A stretch of 64,000 bases of DNA from Pseudovibrio exalbescens (GTDB taxonomy: Bacteria; Pseudomonadota; Alphaproteobacteria; Rhizobiales; Stappiaceae): assembly GCF_028737195.1 (NCBI RefSeq), contig NZ_JAQZAJ010000002.1:186001-250000 (forward strand). Direction: 5' to 3'. Position numbers and translations under genes: made by a program. The first letter of the stretch is position 1; each line of letters opens with the position of its first letter. This document shows positions 18,053 through 27,525 of the stretch, piece after piece. Below the pieces are notes generated by a model that was not told the origin of the DNA, made no database searches, and saw only the letters and a list, made by a program, of their open reading frames with translations.

Positions 18053-18162
18053 AACGACATTCCTACTTCAGATATGTACTAAGTGTTGCCTACGACTACG
18101 CAGGGTCGTGGAGCTTAAGTCAATGGGACCAACAGCGCAGCCCACAACGCACAGGTAAACCG

Positions 18163-19407
18163 ATGAGTGAAGAAAATATGTCCGCTGCTGATGAAATGCT
18201 AGACGTGGTCATCGGAGGCGGCGGTTATGTGGGTCTGTCATTGGCACTGGCGTTGAAGCAGTCCGAGCCTTCCATGAAGGTCGCTCTGGTCGACCTGCGC
18301 CCCCGCTCAGCCATCGAGAATGATCCGCGCGCCTCAGCCATCGCCGCTGCAGCGACCCGCATGCTGGATCAGCTCGGCGTCTGGCACAAGCTTGAGCCCG
18401 AGGCCCAGCCCATCAACGACATGATCGTAACGGACAGCAAGCTTCATGACAGCGTGCGCCCGGTATACCTCACATTCGACGGTGAAGTTGAGGAAGGCGA
18501 ACCGTTCGCGCACATGGTCCCAAACAACCGCATGGTTGGTGCGCTATATGATGAGGCGGTCCGCGAGGGTGTTACCATCATCGCACCAGAGAGCATCGAC
18601 GACTTCTCCACCGACGCGGCTTCTGTCACCATCCGCCTGCGCTCCGGCGAAATGCTTTATTCCCGGCTGCTCGTGGCCGCCGATGGCGTAAAGTCCAAGC
18701 TGCGCGGTCTTGCCGGAATTGCCGTCAACCGCTGGGATTACAAACAGTCCGGCATTGTCACAACAGTTGCCCACGAGCGCCCGCATAACGGCCGCGCCGA
18801 AGAGCACTTCCTGCCCTCGGGCCCATTCGCCATCCTGCCGCTCACCGGCAACCGCTCCTCCATCGTCTGGACGGAAAAGACGCTGGAAGCCGAGCGCCTC
18901 GTGAAAGGCGACGAGTTCACCTTCGAAATCGAGCTGGAGCGCCGCTTTGGCCGCCACCTTGGCGAGCTGCGCCTTGATGGACCGCGCGCCGCCTTCCCGC
19001 TCAGCCTGACGCTCGCCCGCTCCTTCATCGCCAACCGTTTCGTGCTCGCCGGTGACGCCGCCCACGGCATTCACCCGATCGCCGGTCAGGGCCTCAACTA
19101 CGGCTTCAAGGATGTGGCTGCGCTCGCCGAAGTGTTGGTTGATGCCCACCGCCTTGGCCTCGACATTGGCGCAGCCCACATTCTGGAGCGCTATCAGACC
19201 TGGCGCCGGTTCGACACCTACCGCATGGGTGTCACAACCGATTTGCTGAACCGCCTGTTCTCCAACGATCTGGATGTGGTGCGCGGTGTGCGCGACCTTG
19301 GTCTGGGCTTGGTAGAGCGCATGCCATTCATGAAAAAGATGTTCATTGGCGAAGCCGCTGGCACCACCGGCACCACACCAAAGCTGCTGATCGGCAACCC
19401 GATCTGA
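18163..19407 (+). CDS. UbiH/UbiF/Coq6-family ubiquinone hydroxylase
   Basis: This 414-residue flavoprotein monooxygenase hydroxylates the aromatic ring of ubiquinone precursors at the inner membrane. The dinucleotide fold is DVVIGGGGYVGLSLALAL, the middle DG motif is LLVAADGVKSKLR, and the second FAD block is FVLAGDAAHGIHPIAGQGLNYGFKD, which is the family signature. Which ring position (C1, C5 or C6) it modifies cannot be assigned from sequence alone; alphaproteobacterial UbiL and UbiH are both possible. It is divergent from tesB and 40 bp upstream of the SDR gene. Confidence 0.9.
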   Translation: MSEENMSAADEMLDVVIGGGGYVGLSLALALKQSEPSMKVALVDLRPRSAIENDPRASAIAAAATRMLDQLGVWHKLEPEAQPINDMIVTDSKLHDSVRPVYLTFDGEVEEGEPFAHMVPNNRMVGALYDEAVREGVTIIAPESIDDFSTDAASVTIRLRSGEMLYSRLLVAADGVKSKLRGLAGIAVNRWDYKQSGIVTTVAHERPHNGRAEEHFLPSGPFAILPLTGNRSSIVWTEKTLEAERLVKGDEFTFEIELERRFGRHLGELRLDGPRAAFPLSLTLARSFIANRFVLAGDAAHGIHPIAGQGLNYGFKDVAALAEVLVDAHRLGLDIGAAHILERYQTWRRFDTYRMGVTTDLLNRLFSNDLDVVRGVRDLGLGLVERMPFMKKMFIGEAAGTTGTTPKLLIGNPI

Positions 19408-19447
19408 GCCACTTCTCATTATTTCGCGACCACGTAGGGGCAAACTC

Positions 19448-20311
19448 GTGTCAGCACCGACCGTTTCCGGGCGCAGCATCCTCATAACAGGCTGCTCAAC
19501 GGGCATTGGCTATGCCGCTGCCAAGATCTTGAAAGAGCGCGGCTGGGACGTTTATCCCACCTGCCGCCAGCAAAAGGACGTGGACCGCTTGCGGGCGGAA
19601 GGGTTCAACGCCTTCCTGCTTAATTACCAAAAGCCGGAGACCATCGCAGCGGCAGTAGAAGCGGTGCTGGCGCAAACCGGCGGACGTTTGGATGCCCTGT
19701 TCAACAACGGAGCCTACGCTCTCCCCGGTGCCGTTGAAGATCTGCCTGTTCAGGCCTTTCGCGACCAGTTCGAAGCCAACTTCTTCGGCTGGCACGATCT
19801 CACCTGCCGCGTCCTGCCCGTCATGCGTCAGCAAGGCCACGGCCGTATTGTTCAGTGTTCCTCAGTGCTTGGGCTGATCGCCATGAAGTATCGCGGCGCA
19901 TACAACGCCACGAAATACGCGCTGGAAGGGCTCACCGACACCCTTCGCATGGAACTGGATGGCTCGGGCATTCAGGTCAGCCTCATTGAGCCGGGTCCCA
20001 TCGAGAGCAAGTTCAACGAAAACGCCATGGCCATGTTCCACCGCGAGTTGGGTGAAGCGGTGATCGAACGCTCCCCGTTCAAGGCGGCCTACCATCGCCG
20101 CCTCAATCATTTGAAGAGCGGCGGAGCCACCCGTTTCAAACTGGGGCCAGAAGCGGTGGTGGATCGGCTGATCCACGCCATTGAAGCCAAAAAGGCAAAG
20201 CCCCGTTACTTCGTCACTGTGCCAACCCATCTCATGGGAGTTCTCCGCCGCATTCTGCCGAACCGCTTGCTCGACCGGTTCCTGATCCGTGCGGCAGATG
20301 CTGAGGAATAA
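19448..20311 (+). CDS. Short-chain dehydrogenase/reductase
   Basis: This 287-residue classical SDR begins at a GTG at 19448, preceded by GTAGGGG. The cofactor loop is ITGCSTGIGYAA, the NNGAY block follows, and the catalytic motif is YNATKYALEG with an upstream serine in VQCSSVLGLI. The C-terminal extension is basic. The substrate is unknown; the TGxxxGIG form with no acidic residue right after suggests NADP(H), which is inference. It lies between the UbiH-like gene and tspO with short gaps, so it probably shares their transcript. Confidence 0.85.
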   Translation: MSAPTVSGRSILITGCSTGIGYAAAKILKERGWDVYPTCRQQKDVDRLRAEGFNAFLLNYQKPETIAAAVEAVLAQTGGRLDALFNNGAYALPGAVEDLPVQAFRDQFEANFFGWHDLTCRVLPVMRQQGHGRIVQCSSVLGLIAMKYRGAYNATKYALEGLTDTLRMELDGSGIQVSLIEPGPIESKFNENAMAMFHRELGEAVIERSPFKAAYHRRLNHLKSGGATRFKLGPEAVVDRLIHAIEAKKAKPRYFVTVPTHLMGVLRRILPNRLLDRFLIRAADAEE

Positions 20312-20337
20312 GCCCAACAACAGGAGGCGTAAGGCAC

Positions 20338-20859
20338 ATGTTCAGTTTCTCTGATGAAACCAAGGCCAAGCTCAAGAACCGCGTAGTCTGGAGCCGCCTG
20401 CTTGGCTGGGTCTTGTTGTGTTACGCCACCGGCCTTTACGGCGGCGTGGTCACTGCGCCCGCCATTCCCGAGTGGTATGCAGGCCTCACCAAACCGTTCT
20501 TCAGCCCGCCCAACTGGCTGTTTGCGCCGGTCTGGACCACCCTTTACGCGCTCATTGCCATTGCCATCTGGGTCGCCATAGAGTTTGACCGCTCCGGGAC
20601 GAACAAAGGCCAGAAGCTGCGCCTTCAGTTGCTCTTTGTGTTTCAGATGCTTCTCAACGGCCTGTGGTCCTTGAGCTTCTTTGGCCTAAAGTCGCCCCTA
20701 CTTGCCCTTGGAATCCTTGGTATCCTGCTCTTAACAGGCATCGTAACTTTACGTATATTCGCCATTCGGCGTCCATTGGCAGCCTGGCTCTTCCTGCCCT
20801 ATCTTTTATGGCTAGGCTTTGCCGGTCTCCTGAACGCTGCGATCGTAAGCCTGAATTAA
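20338..20859 (+). CDS. tspO: TspO/MBR tryptophan-rich sensory protein
   Basis: This 173-residue protein has five membrane spans and the conserved YAGLTKPFFSPPNWLFAPVWTTLYALIAIAIW block of TspO. Homologues bind porphyrins and, in Rhodobacter, modulate pigment gene expression in response to oxygen; in this organism tetrapyrrole or stress sensing is an inference. A ribosome binding site AGGAGG sits 14 bases before the ATG. It lies 26 bp after the SDR and 30 bp before the small HIG1-like gene. Confidence 0.92.
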   Translation: MFSFSDETKAKLKNRVVWSRLLGWVLLCYATGLYGGVVTAPAIPEWYAGLTKPFFSPPNWLFAPVWTTLYALIAIAIWVAIEFDRSGTNKGQKLRLQLLFVFQMLLNGLWSLSFFGLKSPLLALGILGILLLTGIVTLRIFAIRRPLAAWLFLPYLLWLGFAGLLNAAIVSLN

Positions 20860-20889
20860 CAGCTTGAAGTCCAGGGAAAGGAACAGGTC

Positions 20890-21081
20890 ATGGGCGGAGT
20901 GGTCAATACCATGGTCCCGGTTGCCGTGGCAGCCGTTGCAGTGGTGCTCGTGCTGGGACTATGGAACATGATGCGCGGTGGCAGCGCCAACCGCTCCCAG
21001 CAGCTCATGCGCTGGCGCGTCATCCTGCAATTCGCAGCAATCATTCTCATCATGGCCAGCATCTATTTCATGCGTGGCTAA
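20890..21081 (+). CDS. Twin-transmembrane HIG1-like protein, 63 residues
   Basis: This 63-residue protein has two membrane spans (VPVAVAAVAVVLVLGLWNMM and VILQFAAIILIMASIYFM) joined by a short basic loop GGSANRSQQLMRWR, where the RxxLMRWR-like block recalls the HIG1 domain of respiratory complex factors. The same small gene precedes the cobalamin adenosyltransferase in many relatives. An AGG-rich ribosome binding site precedes the ATG. Its exact role is unknown. Confidence 0.8.
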   Translation: MGGVVNTMVPVAVAAVAVVLVLGLWNMMRGGSANRSQQLMRWRVILQFAAIILIMASIYFMRG

Positions 21082-21128
21082 GCTGCCAATCACCAAACAG
21101 AACAACACAAGCATGGTCGGGGGACTTG

Positions 21129-21704
21129 ATGGTCGTACTGAATAAGATCTACACGAAAACGGGCGATGACGGCACCACTGCCCTCGGCTCAGGTGAGCGC
21201 CGGGCAAAACATGACTTGCGTGTCGAAGCCTACGGCACCGTTGATGAAACCAATTCCGTCATCGGTCTGGCCCGCCTTCATGCGGCTGATGCCATGCCAG
21301 CTCTCGATGAGGCACTGGCCCACATTCAGAACGATCTGTTCGATCTTGGCGCGGACCTTGCCACACCGCACACAGATGAAGACCTCGGCTATGAGCCGCT
21401 GCGCATCACTGCCAAGCAAGTCGAGTTTCTCGAGATCACCATTGATCAGCTCAACAGCGAGCTTTCACCGCTGCGCTCTTTCGTGCTGCCGGGCGGCTCA
21501 GCCCTTTCCGCCTACCTGCATCAGGCGCGCACCGTGTCCCGACGCGCCGAACGCCTCGTGGCCGCGCTTCGGGAAAAGGAGCAGGTCAATGCAGAAGCGT
21601 TGCAGTACCTCAACCGCCTTTCTGACTTGATGTTTGTTGCAGCGCGTTATGCCAACGACAAGGGGGAAACGGACGTGCTCTGGGTGGCCGGTAAAAACCG
21701 CTGA
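21129..21704 (+). CDS. Cob(I)yrinic acid a,c-diamide adenosyltransferase, PduO type
   Basis: This 191-residue enzyme adds the adenosyl group to cob(I)alamin or cobyrinate to make coenzyme B12. PduO-type marks are KIYTKTGDDGTTALGSGER (ATP-binding N-terminus), VEAYGTVDETNS, and the C-terminal ARTVSRRAERLV and LNRLSDLMFVAARYAN. The ATG at 21129 follows a strong GGGGGAC; an upstream in-frame extension has no family similarity. It lies 47 bp after the HIG1-like gene and 307 bp before etfB. The cofactor would serve acyl-CoA mutases elsewhere in the genome. Confidence 0.92.
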   Translation: MVVLNKIYTKTGDDGTTALGSGERRAKHDLRVEAYGTVDETNSVIGLARLHAADAMPALDEALAHIQNDLFDLGADLATPHTDEDLGYEPLRITAKQVEFLEITIDQLNSELSPLRSFVLPGGSALSAYLHQARTVSRRAERLVAALREKEQVNAEALQYLNRLSDLMFVAARYANDKGETDVLWVAGKNR

Positions 21705-22011
21705 GCCAGCCAACTGCGTCAACGAACTTACGTTTACGTTAAACGATGGTCTAGGTTCTGTATTCACAGGTCATTCCAAGGTCTATCAAACTTCTGCGAT
21801 CTGGTTTTCAACCCTTAGACATTGGTTGAAACCCGCACGAAATTTACCCTAGGCCATCGTTGACAGTACTGATTGAGCTGGCTACCGTCAGCCCAAACTG
21901 CAATGCACAACGGGTTCCGCAGTAGGTTGAAATCAAGATGCTGTTGCACCAGCGCGAGCCAGATCGCTGCAGCGCCAATGCCATTGCAATTCTGGTGGAG
22001 GTTCAAGGAAA
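21705..22011. other. Leader region of etfBA
   Basis: This 307-bp stretch contains no convincing gene. It holds a palindromic operator-like site (21727-21742) close to the adenosyltransferase end and a good ribosome binding site GGTGGAGG before etfB. I saw no riboswitch fold that I could name. Confidence 0.5.
21727..21742. promoter_or_regulatory. LiuR-like operator upstream of etfBA
   Basis: CTTACGTTTACGTTAA is an imperfect palindrome close to the TTACGTAAACGTAA-type motif described for the MerR-family regulator LiuR of branched-chain amino acid and acyl-CoA catabolism, whose regulon often includes etfBA. The match is from memory of the motif. Confidence 0.4.
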
Positions 22012-22761
22012 ATGAAAATTCTCGTGCCCGTAAAACGGGTCGTCGACTACAACGTGAAAGTACGTGTCAAAGCAGATGGGTCTGGCGTCGAACTGGCAAA
22101 CGTCAAGATGTCCATGAACCCATTTGACGAGATCGCCGTTGAAGAAGCTCTGCGTCTGAAAGAGGCTGGCAAGGCAACCGAAATCGTTGTTGTCTCCATC
22201 GGCCCTCAGCAGGCAACTGAAACCATCCGTACCGGCCTGGCGATGGGCGCTGATCGCGGCATCCTCGTGAAGACCGACGAAACCACCGAGCCGCTTGCTG
22301 TTGCCAAGATCCTGAAAGGCATCGTTGAAGCCGAAGAGCCGGGTCTTGTGATCCTCGGCAAGCAGGCAATCGATGACGACGCCAACCAGACCGGCCAGAT
22401 GCTCGCAGCTCTGCTGGGTTGGGCACAAGGTACCTTTGCATCCAAGGTTGATCTGGGTGAAGGCACCGTGGACGTCACCCGTGAAATCGATGGCGGTCTG
22501 CAGACGGTCAAGCTGAACATGCCAGCAATCGTCACCACGGACCTGCGCCTGAATGAACCGCGCTACGCTTCTCTGCCAAACATCATGAAGGCAAAGAAGA
22601 AGCCAATCGACGAGAAGTCCCCGGCGGACTACGGCGTAGACATTGCGCCGCGCCTCAAGGTTCTCAACACCGCTGAACCGGCAAGCCGTCAGGCTGGCGT
22701 CAAGGTGGCAAGCGTTGCTGAGCTGGTCGACAAGCTGAAAAACGAAGCTGGCGTTCTTTAA
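22012..22761 (+). CDS. etfB: Electron transfer flavoprotein beta subunit
   Basis: This 249-residue subunit of the cytosolic ETF carries electrons from acyl-CoA and dimethylglycine-type dehydrogenases to ETF-ubiquinone oxidoreductase; it binds AMP. Family blocks are [63 protein letters not shown] and the recognition-loop region [17 protein letters not shown]. It is followed 25 bp later by etfA. The pair is high in GC and regular in codon use, as for well-expressed genes. Confidence 0.96.
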   Translation: MKILVPVKRVVDYNVKVRVKADGSGVELANVKMSMNPFDEIAVEEALRLKEAGKATEIVVVSIGPQQATETIRTGLAMGADRGILVKTDETTEPLAVAKILKGIVEAEEPGLVILGKQAIDDDANQTGQMLAALLGWAQGTFASKVDLGEGTVDVTREIDGGLQTVKLNMPAIVTTDLRLNEPRYASLPNIMKAKKKPIDEKSPADYGVDIAPRLKVLNTAEPASRQAGVKVASVAELVDKLKNEAGVL

Positions 22762-22786
22762 GGCCCAACAAGAGGAGTTGAACACG

Positions 22787-23716
22787 ATGACCACGCTTCT
22801 TGTGGCTGAGCATTCCAACACTGCACTGAACGACGCAACAGCCAAGGCGCTTACAGCCGCGCTGGCACTGGGCGGTGATGTGCACATTCTCGTAGCTGGC
22901 AAAGGCTGTGCCGGTGCCGGTGAAGCAGCGGCCAAGCTGGAAGGCGCCGCCAAGGTTCTGGTTGCAGAAGGCGATGCTTACGAGCACCAGCTTGCCGAAC
23001 CAGTGGCAGAGCTGATCCTGTCTTTGGCCGGAAGCTACGATGCAATCGTGGCCCCTGCCACAACCAACGGCAAGAACATCCTGCCTCGCGTTGCAGCAAA
23101 GCTGGATGTCATGCAGATCTCCGACATCATCGCCGTAGACTCTGCCGACACCTTCAAGCGTCCGATCTACGCAGGCAACGCGATCCAGACTGTCCAGTCT
23201 ACCGATCCGAAGAAAGTCATCACCGTGCGTACCGCGTCCTTCGCGGCAGCAGGTGAAGGTGGTTCCGCAGCCGTTGAGAGCATTGCAGCGGCATCAGACA
23301 CCGGCATTTCTTATTTCGTCGGTGAGGAAATCGCCAAGTCTGACCGTCCGGAACTGGCTTCTGCCCGTGTGATCATCTCTGGCGGCCGTGCCCTCGGTTC
23401 CGAAGAGAAATTCAACGAAGTGATCACCCCGGTGGCTGACAAGCTCGGCGCGGCAATCGGCGCGTCCCGCGCTGCGGTTGATGCGGGTTATGCGCCCAAC
23501 GACTGGCAGGTGGGTCAGACCGGTAAGGTCGTTGCGCCAGAGCTTTACATTGCGGCGGGCATTTCCGGTGCAATCCAGCACTTGGCAGGTATGAAGGACT
23601 CCAAAGTCATTGTTGCAATCAACAAGGACGAAGAGGCTCCAATCTTCCAGGTAGCGGACTACGGTCTGGTTGCAGACCTGTTTGAAGCTCTTCCAGAGCT
23701 TGAAAAATCGCTGTAG
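22787..23716 (+). CDS. etfA: Electron transfer flavoprotein alpha subunit
   Basis: This 309-residue subunit binds FAD and, with EtfB, passes electrons to the quinone pool. The C-terminal FAD signature is visible as [20 protein letters not shown] followed by [16 protein letters not shown] chose ATG 22787, nine bases after AGAGGAG; a TTG nine bases further upstream is less likely. A hairpin terminator follows the stop at 23741-23768. Confidence 0.96.
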   Translation: MTTLLVAEHSNTALNDATAKALTAALALGGDVHILVAGKGCAGAGEAAAKLEGAAKVLVAEGDAYEHQLAEPVAELILSLAGSYDAIVAPATTNGKNILPRVAAKLDVMQISDIIAVDSADTFKRPIYAGNAIQTVQSTDPKKVITVRTASFAAAGEGGSAAVESIAAASDTGISYFVGEEIAKSDRPELASARVIISGGRALGSEEKFNEVITPVADKLGAAIGASRAAVDAGYAPNDWQVGQTGKVVAPELYIAAGISGAIQHLAGMKDSKVIVAINKDEEAPIFQVADYGLVADLFEALPELEKSL

Positions 23717-23740
23717 GCCCGTCTACAACCTAATGACGAG

Positions 23741-23768
23741 CCCCGGAATGTTAATTTTCCTTCCGGGG
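23741..23768 (+). terminator. Terminator after etfBA
   Basis: CCCCGGAA (23741-23748) pairs with TTCCGGGG (23761-23768), followed by TTCTTGCTGTTTT. It lies 24 bp after the etfA stop and partly separates etfBA from hbd. Confidence 0.7.
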
Positions 23769-23860
23769 TTCTTGCTGTTTTGGGTAACTCTTGTAATGAA
23801 TGGGCAAACACGTCAAGGCAGCTCCTAGAGCTGTGAAACCAAAAGCGTTTGGATCGTACG

Positions 23861-24742
23861 ATGGTGCTAGAGATTAAAAAGGTCGGGGTTGTCGGCGCAG
23901 GCCAGATGGGGAACGGCATTGCTCATGTCTCAGCCCTTGCTGGCTACGAAGTAGTCCTGCACGACGTATCCCAGGATCAGGTTGATGCCGGCATCGAAGC
24001 TGTTGAGGGCAACCTTGCCCGGCAGATCGGTAAGGGAACAATCAACGAGGATGATCGCAATCGCGCGATGGGCTTGATCACGCCGTCCGTAAACATCGAC
24101 AGCCTGGCTGATTGTGATTTGGTCGTGGAAGCGGTCAATGAGAACGAGCAGGTCAAGCGGAAGGTCTACGCGGCCCTGTGCCCGGTCCTCAAGCCAGAGG
24201 CCATTCTCGGCTCCAACACCTCCTCCATTTCCATTACCCGTTTGGCCTCAGCCACGGATCGCCCTGAGAAATTCATCGGCATTCACTTCATGAACCCGGT
24301 TCCGATCATGGAGCTGGTGGAGCTGGTGCGCGGCATCGCCACGGAAGATGAAACCTTTGAAGCCTCTCGCGTTTACACCGAGCGCCTTGGCAAGACCGTC
24401 GCGGTTTCCGAAGACTTCCCAGCCTTCATGGTAAACCGCATTCTGCTGCCAATGATCAACGAAGCCATTTACACGCTCTATGAAGGTGTTGGCTCCGTGG
24501 AAGCCATCGACACCGCCATGCGCCTTGGGGCCAACCACCCGATGGGCCCGCTTCAGCTGGCAGATTTCATCGGTCTGGACACGTGCCTGTCCATCATGCA
24601 GGTGCTCTATGAGGGTCTGGCAGACTCCAAGTATCGCCCATGTCCGCTTCTCGTGAAGTATGTCGAGGCTGGCTGGCTCGGTCGCAAGACCCAGCGCGGC
24701 TTCTACGATTACCGCGGTGAAGTGCCGGTCCCAACCCGCTAA
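23861..24742 (+). CDS. hbd: 3-hydroxybutyryl-CoA dehydrogenase
   Basis: This 293-residue enzyme interconverts acetoacetyl-CoA and 3-hydroxybutyryl-CoA with NAD(P). The Rossmann loop is GVVGAGQMGNGIAHV, the catalytic region has SNTSSISITRLA and GIHFMNPVPIMELVELV (catalytic histidine), and the C-terminal domain includes NHPMGPLQLADFIGLDTCL. The ATG at 23861 is preferred to an in-frame TTG at 23849. It follows etfBA, fitting a role in fatty acid or butyrate and polyhydroxybutyrate metabolism with ETF. A shared terminator lies beyond the stop. Confidence 0.94.
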   Translation: MVLEIKKVGVVGAGQMGNGIAHVSALAGYEVVLHDVSQDQVDAGIEAVEGNLARQIGKGTINEDDRNRAMGLITPSVNIDSLADCDLVVEAVNENEQVKRKVYAALCPVLKPEAILGSNTSSISITRLASATDRPEKFIGIHFMNPVPIMELVELVRGIATEDETFEASRVYTERLGKTVAVSEDFPAFMVNRILLPMINEAIYTLYEGVGSVEAIDTAMRLGANHPMGPLQLADFIGLDTCLSIMQVLYEGLADSKYRPCPLLVKYVEAGWLGRKTQRGFYDYRGEVPVPTR

Positions 24743-24767
24743 GGGCTCGGACACACAGACAAAAGAT

Positions 24768-24794
24768 AAAGCCCGCTTCGCTGGAGCGGGCTTT
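24768..24794. terminator. Bidirectional terminator, hbd/cobW-like
   Basis: AAAGCCCGCT (24768-24777) pairs with AGCGGGCTTT (24785-24794) across a 7-nt loop, followed by more T on the forward strand and preceded by AT-rich sequence. It lies between the convergent hbd and metallochaperone genes. Confidence 0.85.
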
Positions 24795-24811
24795 TCTCGT
24801 TGTAAGCTCTC

Positions 24812-26053
24812 TTACTTGAAAGAGCCTGAAAACCCGGAGATGGAAAGCGGGTTGTCCGTCAGTGCCTTACGGTCCGGCGTATCCAACTGCACTTCCCCCG
24901 CAAAGGCGGCGAACATGCGCTTCACAAAGCCCTCAGACAGATCTTTGGTGATGAAAACCAGACGGGTGCGCTGATCGCCATCGGGCCATTTGTCAAGCTT
25001 TACAGGCGGGTGAAACACGTGCTGCACCCCATGGATCACCAGCGGCTGTTCTGGCGTCTCTGTCAGCTTGATAATGCCCTTCACGCGCAACAGGTTCGGC
25101 CCGTGGGCCGAGCGCAACAGGTCCAAAAACATCTCCAGTGTGCTTTCGGAGATCGCGGTTGTCGACGACAGAGTGAACGCCCGCACGCTGTCACTGTGCC
25201 GGTTCACGTCATGATGGTGGTCGCCGTGATCATGTGAATGGTCATGGGAGTGGTCATGGGAGTGGTCATGCGCATGGGCCGCACCATGGCCGTGACCGTG
25301 GTCATGATCGTGGTGGTGGTGGTGATGGTGCCCATGTTCCTCAAGGTAGGCTTCTTCCTTGAGCCAACGCGCCACATCTGCGATTTTCGTTTCCGGGTCA
25401 TAGAGCCCGCAATTGATCAGGGCCGCCGCCGTTGCAGCCCCTTCATGGGCATCAAGCCGCTCTGCACCGGGATTAAGCTCGTGCAACCGGCGCTCCAAAG
25501 CGGCAAAATCCGCCTTGCGCGCGTCCGTATCAAGAAGATCCGTTTTGGTCAGCACCAACCGGTCCGCCACCGCCACCTGCTTGATGGCTTCCTCGTGGGC
25601 GCTCAACGTGTTGTTGCCGTTCACCGCATCCACCAGCGTTACCACCCCATCAAGACGATAGCGCATGACCAGATACGGATGCAGCATCACGCTGTGCAGC
25701 ACCGGTGCCGGATCAGCAAGACCCGTGGTCTCGATGATCACCCGGCGCACCTTTTTCATGCGGCCGTTGTCCATCCGGCGCAGAAGGTCTTCCAGCGTAT
25801 TGATCAGGTCACCGCGAATGGTGCAGCACAAACAGCCAGAAGACAGCTCGATAATGCCATCTTCAATATTCTCGACCAGCAAGTGGTCGAGGCTGATCTC
25901 GCCAAACTCGTTGATGACGACCGCCGTATCCTCAAGGGCCGGTTCTTTCAGAACGCGGTTCAGCAGCGTGGTCTTGCCTGATCCAAGAAAGCCGGTGATG
26001 ACGGTAAGCGGTATCGGTTCTGGCGGACGCCGCCGCCCTTGTTCTTCTGCCAT
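24812..26053 (-). CDS. COG0523/CobW-family GTP-binding metallochaperone
   Basis: This 413-residue G3E GTPase has Walker [17 protein letters not shown] near residues 20-35, the metal-binding C-x-C-C motif in [23 protein letters not shown], the guanine motif TKTD and a C-terminal CobW domain. Between the two domains (about residues 237-281) is a loop of some 25 histidines alternating with Asp, Gly and Ser. Histidine-rich COG0523 proteins usually handle zinc or cobalt/nickel; zinc allocation is my preferred reading. It is 32 bp downstream of the D,D-carboxypeptidase gene in the same direction. Confidence 0.88.
   Translation of the reverse strand: MAEEQGRRRPPEPIPLTVITGFLGSGKTTLLNRVLKEPALEDTAVVINEFGEISLDHLLVENIEDGIIELSSGCLCCTIRGDLINTLEDLLRRMDNGRMKKVRRVIIETTGLADPAPVLHSVMLHPYLVMRYRLDGVVTLVDAVNGNNTLSAHEEAIKQVAVADRLVLTKTDLLDTDARKADFAALERRLHELNPGAERLDAHEGAATAAALINCGLYDPETKIADVARWLKEEAYLEEHGHHHHHHHDHDHGHGHGAAHAHDHSHDHSHDHSHDHGDHHHDVNRHSDSVRAFTLSSTTAISESTLEMFLDLLRSAHGPNLLRVKGIIKLTETPEQPLVIHGVQHVFHPPVKLDKWPDGDQRTRLVFITKDLSEGFVKRMFAAFAGEVQLDTPDRKALTDNPLSISGFSGSFK
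25208..25338 (-). repeat. 12-bp tandem repeats coding the His-rich loop
   Basis: Degenerate 12-bp units of the type AGTGGTCATGGG (units at 25237-25248, 25249-25260 and 25261-25272, with weaker copies around them) encode His-Asp-His-Ser repeats. All are in frame, so slippage would change the histidine count without breaking the gene. Confidence 0.75.
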
Positions 26054-26085
26054 AAGGTCCTACGTCCGCCCGAAAATGCGGCGGC

Positions 26086-27525
26086 CTAGTTGATTTGGGT
26101 CTGAGTGCTCTGAGACTTGTATAAGCCGCCCGGCGCGCCGAAGAAACCACTATCGAGCGGTGCGGACGCCGCATCCCGATCTACCAGTTGCACTGCACCC
26201 TTCAACTCATTGGAAAACAACAGGGATGCACTGCGCGCATTGCCAGCCACCGGTTGGAACGGCTGCGGATGCGACAGGTAGCTCTGCTTGCGCGGCGGGA
26301 TTGGGATATTGCTTGGCGCGATGGCAGGCGCTGAGCTGATGATTGGCTTCGGCTTGGGCAACGGCACCTGCGCGCCCAGCGGCGAGGCTGCAGCCACGGC
26401 GCTTTTCGGCAACCCGGCCACCACACGATAAGGCTCATAGGTGTGAAGGCGCGGTCCGAGGATTTGATTGTAAACCAACGTCCAGTCGATCTTGTTGTTG
26501 CTTTTGTAGACCGAGATGCCCTCAGGCGCGGGCTGCTCGGTATTGGCATAGGCCAGCATGCCTGCGCCCTGCCGCTTTTCACCAAAACGGTCAACCAGCT
26601 GCTGCGCATCCGGCTTTTCGTTGCGCTTGCAGTAGTTTGGCTCCGGCGGCGGCAGCGCTCCAGCGGTGTTCAGCGAAGAAACATGCGGCCCCTGTCGCCG
26701 GTCAAACCCGGTCTCGATCAGTTGCCGCGCAAAAGCCGAGCGTTCCATGGCGCTGGCCGAACCAAGGATCACGGCAATCACGGACCGTCCGCGGCGGGTC
26801 GCCGCCAGCGAAACGTTGTAGCCCGAGTTGCAAATGTACCCGGTCTTGATGCCGGAAGCCCCTGGCACCCGCAGCAGATATTCGCGAATGCCAGACTTCA
26901 TGGTCACGTTGCCAAAACGAATGCCGGGTTTGTTGAGATACGCGCGGTACTGCGGAAAGTCGTTCCACAATGCCAGAGAGAGGATCGCCATGTCCCGTGC
27001 AGAAGAAACCTGACGGTCATCAGGCAGGCCATGGGCGTTGACGAAGTTGGTCTGGTACATGCCAAGGCGCTGCGCTTCCTGGTTCATCAGCTTTACAAAC
27101 GCGGCTTCAGACCCAGCCACACTCTCGCCAATCGCCATCGCCACGTCATTGGCGGACTTCACCATGATCATCATGAGGGCGTTGTGGGCCGTCACTTGCG
27201 TGCCCGGTTTGAAACCCATTTTGCTCGGGGGCAGTTTGTGGGCGTTTTCGGAGATGGTGATCGGGCTTTCGAGCGTCATTTGCCCGCCCTCAATCATCCG
27301 AAACAGAATGTAAGCGGTCATCATCTTGGTCAGCGAAGCCGGATACCACTGCCGCGTCGACTGATACTGCTCAAGAACGCTGCCATTTTGCGCGTCCACC
27401 ACAATCCAGGAGGCCACGTCGGCGCGCGCCTTGTGCGGCAGCGCCAGCACAAACAGCAACACCACGAGTGTTCCCAGAAGCTGTCTCAGTTCGAGCAACG
27501 ACTTGTGCCAACTGGCATGAACCAT
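26086..27525 (-). CDS. D-alanyl-D-alanine carboxypeptidase, PBP5/6 type
   Basis: This is a roughly 479-residue periplasmic serine peptidase that trims the terminal D-Ala of peptidoglycan stem peptides. The catalytic SxxK is S64-L-T-K67, the SxN motif appears in VKSANDVAMAIGE, and KTG in ASGIKTGYICNSG. A signal peptide (LLGTLVVLLFVLALPHKARA) precedes the domain. The C-terminal 200 residues are Pro-rich and of low complexity. I chose ATG 27525, with AGGGTGG upstream, since it places the signal peptide normally; an upstream start at 27588 is possible. It heads a leftward pair with the metallochaperone. Confidence 0.88.
   Translation of the reverse strand: MVHASWHKSLLELRQLLGTLVVLLFVLALPHKARADVASWIVVDAQNGSVLEQYQSTRQWYPASLTKMMTAYILFRMIEGGQMTLESPITISENAHKLPPSKMGFKPGTQVTAHNALMMIMVKSANDVAMAIGESVAGSEAAFVKLMNQEAQRLGMYQTNFVNAHGLPDDRQVSSARDMAILSLALWNDFPQYRAYLNKPGIRFGNVTMKSGIREYLLRVPGASGIKTGYICNSGYNVSLAATRRGRSVIAVILGSASAMERSAFARQLIETGFDRRQGPHVSSLNTAGALPPPEPNYCKRNEKPDAQQLVDRFGEKRQGAGMLAYANTEQPAPEGISVYKSNNKIDWTLVYNQILGPRLHTYEPYRVVAGLPKSAVAAASPLGAQVPLPKPKPIISSAPAIAPSNIPIPPRKQSYLSHPQPFQPVAGNARSASLLFSNELKGAVQLVDRDAASAPLDSGFFGAPGGLYKSQSTQTQIN

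Noticed and set aside
25208-25338. CRISPR-like or minisatellite array
   Set aside because: The repeats are short, in frame and code a histidine-rich loop; there are no spacers or cas genes.
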